A program made the position numbers and the translations under genes. 64,000 bases of DNA. It comes from Apostichopus japonicus. Taxonomy: Eukaryota > Echinodermata > Holothuroidea > Aspidochirotida > Stichopodidae. The DNA is taken from NCBI RefSeq assembly GCF_037975245.1, contig NC_092581.1, positions 7,713,501 through 7,777,500 of the forward strand, in the 5' to 3' direction. This document shows positions 26,970 to 39,300 of this stretch, in pieces (position 1 is the stretch's first letter; every line of letters begins with the position of its first letter). Below the pieces are notes generated by a model that saw only the letters and a list, made by a program, of their open reading frames with translations, was not told the origin of the DNA and did not search any database.

Positions 26970-28790
26970 CTTTAATAGACAGTGCATGTAAACAACTTCT
27001 CCTCTTCACTGATGCCCTTGCAATGAGAAACAAGGTCTTTGTCGTAAACGCTGCCAAAGAGGCCGAACCCATTGGCTCGTAAGGATGTTTCGTAAAGGCT
27101 AAAAGAACTGCCCCATGGTGGCGCTAACCATCTGACCCTTGGTCCTTTGTTGGCCATTCCTCTGATGAGTTTGGATGTATATTTTTTGGTGCCTGGCCTC
27201 AAACCCTTTGAGGACTGCCGAAATTGCTGACCTGTAATTTTTAATTGTGGCTACTTGTTTCCCTACATCGAAGAGTGCCTGCATGAAACAACATACCTCC
27301 GTACAGAGTTCTTGGTATGAGATTTGTCTGTTGTCTGGTGCTATTGAGCATGCACAGAGGCTGGAAGGCCTATGCCTCTAAGTAATCCTATGGAAACAAC
27401 AGGGTGTCTCTTTGGTAAGTCTTAGTGTGAAACCATCTGGTAAAGAACACTTGTAGTTTGGCATTCTGGGAGGTTGCAAACAGGTCTATTAGTGGTCTTC
27501 TCAGGATCTCAAAAAATGTGTCGCATGTTCCCTGGGAGAGAGAGACCATTCGTTGGGATCTAGGTCCCTCAACAGAGTGTCCCCCATGACATTCTCTTTC
27601 CCTGCTATATAAGGTGTACATTCCACTCCTTGCACTGTATCAGCAGTTTTTAGTCAGCTGGCACAACTTCTTTGAGAGTGTCCCCCCACCCCCCCTTGAA
27701 ATTTGACATAATCCATTACTGTTTTGTTGTGGATGGGAACTGTCACTCTGGTGTTGCTCACTTTTGGTAGACAGGTCTCTAATGCTCATCTGACAGCCAA
27801 CATATCTAGCACATTCATGTGATACTTCCTTTCTACCGGGATGTTTCCCACGCTGTTTGATTTAGCCAATGAGCTCCCCACCCTGTCAGTGAGGCATCTG
27901 TTGTTATGGATGTCACTGGTAGATCTAACTTGAAGGGAACCCCTTGGTTTTAATGTTCTTCATTGGACCACCACTGGAGATGTGGAACTACACCCTCTGC
28001 TTGAGGTATTGGTGCCTGCTTGTGTAGCTATTTTGGGTCGATAACCCCAAGCAAATGTAGATGCAGCAATCTCATCCTGAGTCTGCATGACTGGCATTGA
28101 CTGCACCACATCCACAATCCTGGTCATGAGTCCGAGGGCTCCAAGTCAATCTACCCCTGATGACTCTTGTCGTGAACAAATCTGGTCTACTATTGATCTT
28201 ACCCCCAAAAGTGCTCTCCTCTGAAGGCAGTACTGTGCCACTTCGAAATTCTAGCATAGCTCCCAGAAACTGGATACCTTATGTTGGAACTAGATTTGAC
28301 TTTGCATCGTTCACCAACCAAACTAGATTGTGAAACACTGTAAGGTTTTGTGGTCATTGTCCCTACTTTGTTCCTTCGACTCTCCCACAATCAGCCAATC
28401 GTCGGGATACACAAACAGTGTCACCCTCTTTTTGTGAGAAAGATGACCACTGGTCCTGCAACTCTGGTAAGTACTTCAGGTGATGTTGATAAGCTGATGG
28501 CAATGCCCTGACCTGAAAATCTCTTCCTTCATTTCAGAATGCCAGGTAGCCTAGATGTTTCTGGTGCATTGGTATGTGTAAGTAAGTGTCTTGGAATTCG
28601 ATGTGTATAGCCCATATGCCCATTCTTAACAATGGGATAATCAGAGCTACTGTTTCCCTGCAGAAATGTTTTGGTTTGACATGTTTTCTGTTGAGGGGTT
28701 TTAATTTTAGAAAAGGACACTATGACCTGTCCCTCTCTTTGGTTAGGATATTGGTCCTGACTCTCCCGTAGCTCTACGACTCCCCGTCCT
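26970..28790 (-). mobile_element. DIRS-like (tyrosine-recombinase) retrotransposon relic
   Basis: Frameshifted and stop-broken coding sequence runs on the minus strand in the order reverse transcriptase, RNase H, tyrosine recombinase. RT pieces lie at about 28720-28380: DTYLHIPMHQKH corresponds to the DIRS 'DAYLHVPIH' block, FQVRALPSAY to 'FQFRALPFGL', and a decayed catalytic block corresponds to 'VYLDDWLI'. GIQFLGAMLEF-like sequence is near 28260. RNase H tail pieces (IAGKENVMGDTL, RPLIDLFATSQNAKL) lie at about 27610-27440. ATIKNYRSAISAVLKGFEA at about 27250-27200 is the N-terminal recombinase domain. The catalytic recombinase domain is missing, so the element is truncated at 26970. It is not functional. 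Ngaro is the alternative subfamily. Confidence 0.8.
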
Positions 28791-29940
28791 AAAATTACAG
28801 CCAGAAGTATATACAGTAAATTTTATGCACTGTTTGGGGAACAATTAACAAGAAACTATGTGGTCCTTCATTGGCTTTGAAAATGTTCTCTATTCTGTAA
28901 AGGTACAATCAGTTGGCCATTGTTTTGATGTGTCGCAGCGAGTTTTTAGACAATTCTTATCTATGAAAAATTTATCTCCGATTAGAAATACATACAGGTT
29001 GTTTGCTAAGTAAAGTTTACTTACATTCCATTAAACACAATCTGGGTTATTCTGGAAAAAAGGATGTGAGCTGAAGTGCTCGTCTGCTCAATTAAGAGTT
29101 TGGAGACAATCTGAGGGTTGGGGAGGGGAGCCTGGGGAGGGGTATTGGATTGAGTTCTACATGGAGAACAACAGTAAAGTAACGATATTAATACAGTAAA
29201 GACTTGTGCATTTGAGTCTGGTGTCCAGTATTCTAACTACAAACAAGTTAAACTCTCACATTTCTCTGAAGTATGGCAGGTAGTTTCAACAGTATACAGT
29301 TCATAACAGCAAGAACATTGTAAATTCAACATATGAGAACCCTCAAGTTATTACGAGCAGAAGTAAAGTTAGAAATTCATGTAAGTTTACACCTTGATTC
29401 AAATCATACAGACGATATGCATGCATCTTTAGCAAGGCTATAGAAGCTGTTGAAACTGTTTGAAGTAGAAAGATGTATTGAACAATAATCAGTAATAATA
29501 TCAAAGCAACAGCTACACCTGGTAATTAGCTTCAATTTTCAAGCAATTAACATTAATTCTGGATTTAATTGTCTATTTTGGCCTTGTTATTCAAACACCC
29601 TAAAATTGTAGCAAACATCTGCACACAGAAATCAACTTTACATCTAGGGGAACTTGAAACAGGGAACAAGATGACATCAGAGCACACCCTCTGGTTACCA
29701 TTTGTAGAGGTAATGAATGCTTTACCGGAATGAATAAAACAGTTACATGCAAGCATCCATATATAGAGTAAAGAACAAGATAACAAGAAGGGACTGTGCA
29801 GTCACCCAAGCAGAAAACATTGCAAGTGATTTGGGAAACAATAATGTTGAAGAACTCTCTGCTCCATTTTTAAACTGTTTGTTCTCCTGTTTTTCATTCA
29901 GTCTTGACTCAGTGCTACAGTACCTCAGCACTAGTTTAAG
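28791..29940. other. no gene seen; downstream of ARMC2
   Basis: AT-rich. Short overlapping frames on both strands at 29565-29995 have no family features. Part may be ARMC2 3' flank. Confidence 0.4.
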
Positions 29941-30098
29941 CTGGAGATGTATTACTATGTTTATTGTTGACAGTAACATACCCACTTCATTTTAAGTGGC
30001 TACTACTGCCATTAGGAGGCTGGAGATGTATAACTATGGTTATTGTTGACAGTAACATACCCACTTGATTTTAAGTGGCTACCATTGCCATTAGGAGG
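29941..30098. repeat. 79-bp tandem duplication in the ARMC2 3' UTR region
   Basis: Two copies (29941-30019 and 30020-30098) start CTGGAGATGTAT and contain TATTGTTGACAGTAACATAC and TTTTAAGTGGCTACNNNTGCC, differing at only a few positions. They begin about 45 bases beyond the ARMC2 stop codon on the minus strand. Confidence 0.95.
29960..29965 (-). terminator. ARMC2: candidate ARMC2 polyadenylation signal AATAAA
   Basis: AATAAA on the minus strand lies about 180 bases after the stop codon, in the distal copy of the 79-bp duplication. The proximal copy reads AATAAC at the same place. No other AATAAA lies closer to the stop. The cleavage site itself is not determined. Confidence 0.45.
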
Positions 30099-30143
30099 TG
30101 ACAAACTGGAATAGTGACTCACCATGAGTAACATCTTCATCTA

Positions 30144-30310
30144 TTAAGATGCCTTATCAATGGGAATTAAGTCTCCTTGGCAGCCTTCAACCCTGCTCAG
30201 AAGCTGTGAAGCAACAGGACAGAATTCTGATCTCCAATAAGATCTCATAAACTCTTGAGTCTCCTCATCCCATGTGACATCATCTGGGATCTCCATAGCA
30301 ACCTCTTCAT
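30144..30310 (-). CDS. ARMC2: ARMC2 coding exon 17 (residues 813-867, stop)
   Basis: C-terminal exon encoding WDEETQEFMRSYWRSEFCPV and ASQLLSRVEG, equivalent to the family's WETEFKPVAQQLLNRI ending. TAA is at 30144-30146. Acceptor TTCAATACAG. The 1.69-kb intron before it (30311-32001) shows no feature. Confidence 0.94.
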
Positions 30311-33300
30311 CTGTATTGAAGTTCAAAATAAAAATTGCTTAACATGCATTGACCAACCAACCTGAATTTAGTCACATTAGTTTTATGAAAACTGAGGAGG
30401 AAACCTGACTTAATGCCAACATTAAACACAGTGTATGTGAGGTTGAACCTTTTTATCAATCTTACCAAGAGTAAAACTAACATAAAATTCTATACCCTGG
30501 CTAAATGTGCCTTATTTGATAATTCCTAATTACAAGGAATACTTTCATATCCTTATCTCAGACTGAGACAAATTCATCAGATCTATTGCACTTGAGATAT
30601 ATGCTACTGGAATATGGGAATAAAATATGCATAGTCCTGAAACAGGACAGTTTAAGAATCAATAATACAAAACTAATTCAAACAACAGAACAGAATAACA
30701 ACAGCTGGTCGCTAGCATTAAGGTATTGTCCAGTGAGTGGACTGATATCCGACTATCTCATCAAAAAGTTTGAAGCTGACAACAATTTTCATCACTTAAA
30801 ACATTGGGTATACTTCAAATGAAAAGGAAATCATCATTGCCTGTAATGACAGCTGGGACATCCTGCTATGTATTTTTATTTTCTTCTCAATAAAGCATAA
30901 TATGTGAAAGCAGACTTTTGATGCAGATAAATTGCACTTGTGAAACAAATTACTTTTACAACCATGCAATCAACTGAAGTCAAATTTAGTGTTAGTCATT
31001 ACAACTGAAATTTCTTGAGTGAAGTATTTTGCTCAGCAATACCACATGATTCTACATCACAGCACATAATAGTCATCCAAAGACTTAACAGCACTAGACA
31101 ATGGGCCATTGTTCTTTTTGGCAGATTTTACCAGTTAATCAGTATAGCCAGTCCGTGACCAGCTGATAAATTGTCAATGTACAACAACCCTAATCAGTGC
31201 TTCCATACAAAATCAAATTGTTGTTACAATAATTAGTTTCAAAGTACGAAACTTGATTTACATAAAGGATTCTTTCAAGGTTGAGGTCATACATAAAAAA
31301 CTTTGAGATTACTCTTGCTTGTCACAACAAATATAGCAATATTTACAAAACAGGTTATGTCTTCTAAACAAGTTTGGTTAGGCTTTTTCTGACTCATTAC
31401 AAAACATAAACAAACTCTGCAAAGACTTCACAAATCAAAGTTGTTTATCACCAATTTCCTTTATTTTCATGTCCTATTGAAACACCAAAATTTGCAAGTA
31501 ACGCTTGCATATGTGGCAAATTCCTGCACCCTTCTTCTTACAAAAAACCGATTGGAACCAAGACTCAATACTTGACACTTCCCTTGGTATAGGGTAATAA
31601 ACTATTTCTTCAATATTAAACTAGTTGGCTACAACATGAATATTTACTGCAGCCTTCATGGAGATAGGATAATGAAATTAAAACCATAATGGCTTTACTG
31701 GGTAATGGAGCTGAGTGTTGCCAGTAGATATTTTGATATAAACATGTGTTCTTACTAGCTATTGAGATGAATACACCATCCAGGCTCAAGATATATGCAA
31801 TATTTACTCATATTGACATATATTTTGAGGTTGTGTGGATTATATAAACTCACTCAATAGGTTACTGTAAGGGAAGGGAAGTGGTTTGAGAGAGGCCTCA
31901 TAATTCACTTATGTTGGAACCTAATGAATATTTACTACTTGACTGGATTAAACACAATGGCCTGTTGAACCTTAGAAAACTAATGATATGAGCTGTCTTA
32001 CCAAGATAATCAACAAGGAGGTCGGTAAGGGATGAGGCTTCTTGCTCTCCAAGGGTTTCTGGAGAGTTTTTCATCTTTTCTGTGTAGTTACATAGAATCA
32101 TACAGACCATTGCAGCAAGCTGCCAGTCTGTACGACCAAAATCTCGCAGTACCTCAATTAACCTGAAAAAATATGAAAATGAATGCCAGAAGATTATTCA
32201 ATACTTAAATGGTTCTAATAACAAGTCCATAGCACTCTCTCTCTCCTCACGTGATAACACATCTGTTCAATCTGTACTGACAGCTTTCATAACGATGGAT
32301 TCATTCCACCCACCTCCTCTGAACCTTGGCCATTGGTTTAATGGTCAATTAAGCACATTTCTTATGTTAAAAATCATGATTTTGTAGAGATTGCGGCTTC
32401 ATCTGTCAATAAAGATGAAAATGTGAAGAGCCCTTGGGCAGTTGCCACATGCATGGATGCGTAACTATCACCCCTGTTAACAGATTATCTTCAACATTTC
32501 TTTTAATAGAAGGATGTCCCACTTGAATTCTAGCATGAGAATTATTTCCTCTATTCCTTTGAATTACACAAAGACTAAACTCTTAATTAGCAATAAACTG
32601 TTTGAAATGTTAACAAATGCTGTGGTGTAAAATCAATGTGAACCAAACAGAAAAGAGACTAACTTCCCAATGCCAGATTCTTTCTTTAACAAAGGTCTCC
32701 TCTTTTCATCTGTCATTAGGTTAATGAGCACTCCACAAGCAACATAGACCACTTCCCGATCTCCAGAATCCAGCAACATCACCATCATTTGATCCACTAG
32801 ATGACAAGTAAAAGGCATGAAGATGTGATAACTCAGAAGTGAAGAATGAATGTGCCATTAGAACAACAGTTTGTGTCAAAATACATTAAACAAATATTTT
32901 TATGATCACAGTGTGATATTTAACTAGAATTACAAAGAAACAAAAACATGTGACTATGCAGAGAATATGATCAACAGAAAGCTAACTAGTAAATTGTAAG
33001 CTACTATTTTACCATACTATTGTTGTTTACACAAACATTCAATCTACCATGCATTCCAACACCAGTAGTCTACCATGCAAACATGTAATGTTCAACAGAT
33101 GACTGAGCTTGGGATAAAGGTCTAACATTAGACATTCAAATACAAAAATCAAGCTATGTTGTATTTCCATCTACAACTCTTACCTCCCTGACTTTAATGG
33201 TGAATCAAAATGACATGACTTTATGTAAAGAATTTTTGGTTCGTTTAATACTTGGACCAACTGTTTGTTTAGATACTCCGGATGCAATCAATTTAATAGT

Positions 33301-36300
33301 TTAATTGTAACAAATAAATGATATTACTTAAGTAATTCAACTTTACCTTTCTTACTAGTTAGAAAGTCTCTGATACTTTGTGTTCTGGAGAGGTTACCAA
33401 ACACTCTAGCAGCCTCCACCATACCATCCATGTTATCATTGACAAGAAGCCTCAACAACACTGTTGGGAAATAAGTCATATGGTTATCAAAATGCAAACT
33501 GAGACATAGCATGATTGAGGGATATTCACTTAAATATGATACATGAAACACAAACTTTACGACATGCTTTAGTTAAGCTAGGAAACTACAAGAGTATTAT
33601 CATATGTGGCTTAAAAAACATAAACACAACGTAAGGCCACCGAAATAAGAAGCAGGATGAAAAACCCACTGAAAAAAAATCAAATTAAGCCAAAAAGTGG
33701 TGGGAACACAATAAATACATGAATATGAACAACAGTAACTTTCAATAATGAGTGGGAAAAGGGCGGGAAGAGTAGTGTTAGCAATTCGCAGAACTGCTAT
33801 CCGTACCCCAAATATGTGATACAAACGGGACACCAAATATGACCACTTATTCCTTCTTCTTATATACACCAAAAGGTTCTGATTAAAATAGTTCTGATTG
33901 AATTGAGCCAAAAATAAATCCAAGCACAAAACAATGTTGTAGACACTTTGGGTGGTAGAATGATAAAGAAGGGCATTGACCAGTCGGGTCCGGAAATTTA
34001 GGGCACACAGTGTTACAAGGTTATCAGTTTATTCTAGGAACGGTAGAACAAGAGTGTTAAGGTTGTGAGGAGACAGGTAAGCGAGGAGCGAAGTAAATTC
34101 TGTATTTCATATATAGCACTCACTTCATGATTTTACCATTTCATTCAGAAGCACAAAATGGTAGGTTTAATTTGTGCACATAACTCCTAGAATTTAACTA
34201 AACCAAGGCTACGTATTCAGTAGTTTTCTTTGTATCTTACTCATACCAAATAATGCACAATCTAAGAGTTTAATATTTAGCTACGGTAGACAGAGATATG
34301 ATGATTGTTACCTAACCTGCCACAAGATTTTATAAACTATGAAAGACAGAATGAACAAAACTGCATTTTATAATATTGAATGTAGGGCAGTTCCTAACTT
34401 GTGGCCTAGACACAGCTATAGACCTGACATGCTAGCTACATGGCATTGATTGCTTGAATGAGTTTTGAACTGAACTGCTGCAATGGTGGATACACAATTA
34501 TGAATAAATGAGTTTTGTAATCACAAATGCTTCATTACAACTCAAGCAGGTATAAACGGAAATTGAGAAACAGCATAGGATATAGGCAAATATCTTTATA
34601 GCTTCCAAGCAAATATATTTAAATTACTAAGGATGAAGCAGTCAGATGCTTCAACATCAAATAATTGCTGATATTTCTACCTGCTAAGAGAGATAAAGCC
34701 TCAATAAGCCTATAGGATACACCTGCTACTACTTTAACACTAATGGAAGGGGAGGAAGAGAAAGTTACTTAATGACAAAACACACCTGCCATGGAGAGAG
34801 GTAGATTTATAATTTATTGACAATTAAACCATACCTACTCCTTTTTAAGATTGATGTCGTCACATCAGCTGACTACCACCACGAGGGACTAGCATGTATG
34901 AATAATCAATTAACTAACAAGCAAAAGTAATGGTTTTGAATATTGATTATAGTAGGGGGAACAATGTGATAATATATTTGACAATTTTCAACACAGTGTT
35001 GGCTATCAGAAAGATAATGTTAAAAGCAACTAAACAATTTTTTTTTTTTGGAATGAAAAAATGATTTCAATTTCTTTATTCCAGTATAAACTACAAAATT
35101 TATAAATAGGACACAAAATAATGATACACAAAAGATGTGAAATGTACAATCATGAAAGTATGAACAAATATGAAATAAGATGGAGGATTAGAAGGTTGAA
35201 AGCTTAAAAGGATCATAACAGAGATTCTAAGAACCCATTTTAAATATAAATGGCTGCTCTGCAGATAAATGAGTTCTTAAAAAGCATAATTTTAAAAGTT
35301 GGCAAGATAGTAAGATTTCGTAGATTAAACTTGTTGGTTTTATTGCACAGAGAGATCAACTCGGAGTGAATTGGGTGATCTTTAGAACTATGTATATTCT
35401 TAGCTTGTCTTGTTGAATTTATTTCTAGCAGTAGTGTTTACTTTACCAACTAGGCTTTCATAGTCGAGATTAAATATATTTGAGCAATATTACAAGAAAC
35501 TTCTGATTCATGTCTTGTCCTTTTCAAGTAGAAGGTGACACCAGACAGGAACTGCATACACAATGACTGGCAGAATTGATGAGTTGAAAACCTTATCTCT
35601 TATATTAGAATGAAAATAAGGAGTAATGTATGCCAACGTTGATACAATATAATACACCTTAGACATCATTTCAGATATATGGTTTAAATCATGTTCATGA
35701 GCTGGTATATATTTGAACTAAGCAGCATTAAAATATGCTGGAATTCATGTTTTCAGCTTCAAAGATTGATCTAATTCAAGGAATTACAACTGTAAAATGT
35801 CATTGTATATGTGAAAGATAACAGAATTTTGCCATTTCTATTTATAACTTACCATGGTATATGTTGTCTTGCTAAATCTACCAAAATTTAGATGTTATCT
35901 GACTGTTGTACCATTTCTAATATAACTTACCATGGTACATGTTGCGTTGACCAAACTTCCATTCACTCAAAAGTTTCTATGACTTTTCTAACTCCACCAA
36001 TAATAAGGGGCAGCAACACTAAAGTTTGAAGCTGTGCCCACCTTTGTGTTTTCATTTAAACATTGCCTAAGTTTTCTTGAATATGAAAGTTTAGACTAAA
36101 AACAAAAATACTTACATCTAGCTATGGTCAGATGCCTTTCCTCTATAGCACTGCTAATTACAGTGTAGTATGACAGGTTGTTGACTGTAATAATTGTATT
36201 AATAACCAACTCATCACTTTCAGTAACAGAATGGCACTCTGCAAATGGTATAAATTAAAAGAAAACAGGTAAAACAATCGGATCACATTCCTCTTACTGA

Positions 36301-39300
36301 AAGTCTTTTCTAGATTTCTTGCATAATCTCTCTTAGCCTAGACTTGCTGATGACAAGTAGTTCATATTTTGCTGAGATGCCACCTCCATAGAACACATCA
36401 TCCAGTATCTTTATTAAAACAATGCAGTCAATGCTACACAAACTATGGAAGTATTTATAGAGAACGTCAAGTGAAGCAAAAAGAAGCATTGCTTGAAAGT
36501 AGCAAAATCAAATCAAAATTTCCCTGCTTGTTGTACAGCTCCCAGAAAAATAGCAAAACAGAACCATTGTAAGAAAATGTTGAAGTGCATCCAAATAGAG
36601 ATGGTACAACTGTCAAAGAAAGACTTACTATGTGTATTGCAAGTTAATTTTATAAACTTTGAGATCAGTTGAGCATATTCAACAGTTTTTGTTTATTCTT
36701 AAAAATCTGTTTTTGTTTGATGTAAAGTAATTATTTCTTAAATAAATAAAGATTTAATAAATCTTACTCACCAAGAACTTGAAGTAGGAGATCCACACAA
36801 GTTTCATTCGATGCAATCAATGCACCTATATCATGATTGATCGATAAATTGGCTATGACTCGTATCAGTTTAATCAATACATCTTGTGATTTCTTGTCAA
36901 CTGTACTCTTTTTATCTTTTTCAGCTTCCTGTTTGGGATGAACTTTAGAATGCTGTAATGAAAATGAAAAGTGCAAAGCACTAATAAATGGAATGCAAAG
37001 GTAACACATTGATATCAAGTTAAATTGTAAAAGAAAAAAGTCACAAATGAGAAAATAACAATAAGTTGTGACAAGAGTCAAAATAAAAATATGTCTGATA
37101 AATATTTAGTTAAACCCTTCAGAAGCTGTTCCACAATCAAAAATCAATCAACAATCACACAAGTTAATGAACTTACTGATAGTTAAACAACAATTGAGGG
37201 CAAAAGTTACTAAATTTCACTCTTTTATGCTTTGTTAGTATTCGTCAATAAAGTAGTAAGCTCAACTCAAATAGTTAGAGAAACCTAAGCAACCGGTACA
37301 TATCTTAACGACAAACACAATCAATCTGTCTTACCATTGAGAGCAAACATCACAGTCAATCTATAGTGGCCATGTAATAGACAAGTGATAGGCCTTTGTT
37401 TGAGTGATGTGCCACCAAAACATTTGAAAAATACATCACATTTGTTCCTGTTGCTTGTAACAGTCTATTCTATCTCAATGACAAAATGTCAGCAAACACA
37501 TATTTTGGACAAGCTACATCAAACTTGTTTAAATGCAAATCATATCTCCATGTACCAGAACAACCTACAAAGGTGATACAAATATTTGACTACAGAGTAA
37601 ACTACAATATCAATACATTTGATATTATAATGAACTAAACTGCAGAGTATTTACATTAAACAACAAAAAATGGAAAAAAAAGAACATAACAAAATATATA
37701 TAACCTGAAAAAAGGAACTTAAATGCGATATTGAGGTCAAAACTCTATGTCATTTGCCTTCAACAGGAATCAAACAATGTTTCATTCAATTACTTCTCAA
37801 AACACATAAATTAATAAACCAAGAACAATGATTTCTAAGAGCTGACTTTTACCTTTAAATCTGAAGCTAAATAACTTCTAAAAGTGGAGAGAAGTGTGTC
37901 AATAGCATTCTCTGTGTTGAAGAGGCAGTAGCGACAGTCATCGTTGTGAGCCGTCAAGTTACCCAAGATGAAACAGACTCTTACTACCAGGTCTGAGGAG
38001 TTGGGATGTTTGTGGAGGATTAAGATTAGAGACTGGAAGGATGTAGGATGATCACCAATGACACTGCAGCATTCGTGATTCAGGGTCAGTTTGCTGAGAG
38101 GAAGAAGAAAATACAACACTACTTTATCTTGATATCCTGATATAAACAACCCGAGATGACTATATTTACTAAACAAATTCAATTACACATAACGTAACCA
38201 AAGAAATATTATCAATAAATATGAAACCAGGGTAACAAGTAAGCCTTGAAATGTATTCCAGGAACATAAATTTCCAAACATTATCCTCCTGTCTGTTTTT
38301 ACAGTCTGACTCTTTTTCGAACAGTTGTTTACATCTATGACGTACCTGAGAATTCTAGAAATATTCAACATGAGATCTGCTTCAGATGAATAAACCTCCA
38401 TAACACTGCAGAGCTCCTCCAGAACTTGATGGGAGAGAAAGTCTGCCCTGTTTTCAGAGATATCAGCCAAGTTTCTTAAAACTGCTGTTACTTGCAGGAG
38501 GATGTTTAATGTTGACTTTGTTGGTTTACCAGTTTCAGAAAGCTAAAAGGATTAAAAAATGAAATATAGTTAGTATTAGTTAAGTTTTGACCCAAACCTT
38601 TCAACAACATTGCACAGCATTGTTATGTTAATTTGACATTAAAGAGTCATGTTATCTTCAAGCGTCATAAAGTTTTACTTGTCAGTAATAACCTTACAAG
38701 TGTATTACTATTCCAGCGTCCAATGAATGAATGTTTTTCTCCACCTGAGCAAGATTCTTGAATTTAATTAAGTCCCTGACGTCCCCTCAACCCTACAGAT
38801 ACACTCTTATTACAGCACTTAAAATAATAAATGTTCAGCAATAACCCTTACATGAAGATTAATGGAGTGAAGTAAACTGGCCAGGACAGGAAGGAGTTTC
38901 TTCTCTGAGAGTACCTGGACAACGTTAGCATTCCCTGTCAAACATTTCAAGCTCCCAATGGCATACACTAATGGCTCACTGTTCTTGACAGGGTCCAATG
39001 TAGCCACAGTGCTTATGATTAGATCTGACAATCAAAGTGAGAAAAAATTCAGACATTTTGTTATGAGGAACTCTGATGGTGAAAAACAGCAGCCAAAAAC
39101 CTAATTGGAGGTTGGAGATCACTGGGCCAAGTTATGCATAGATTACAGCAAAGAGACAACTGTAACATGTACAGATCTGGGTACAGATGTACAGCATTTA
39201 CACATAAATGTAAGTTATTATTTTTTCAGATTAATCAAATGTTGTCATTAATACTGTTCAAAACACAAACTCTAAGGTGCATCATGCAGGAACTCACAAA

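Noticed and set aside
27099-27284. Host recombinase gene
   Set aside because: The frame is a fragment of the DIRS-like element, broken by frameshifts and lacking the catalytic domain.
32633-32663. Read-through of ARMC2 exon 15 to 32633
   Set aside because: It adds residues absent from the family and breaks the Lys-Leu junction; GGGAA|GTTAGT restores both frame and similarity to exon 16.
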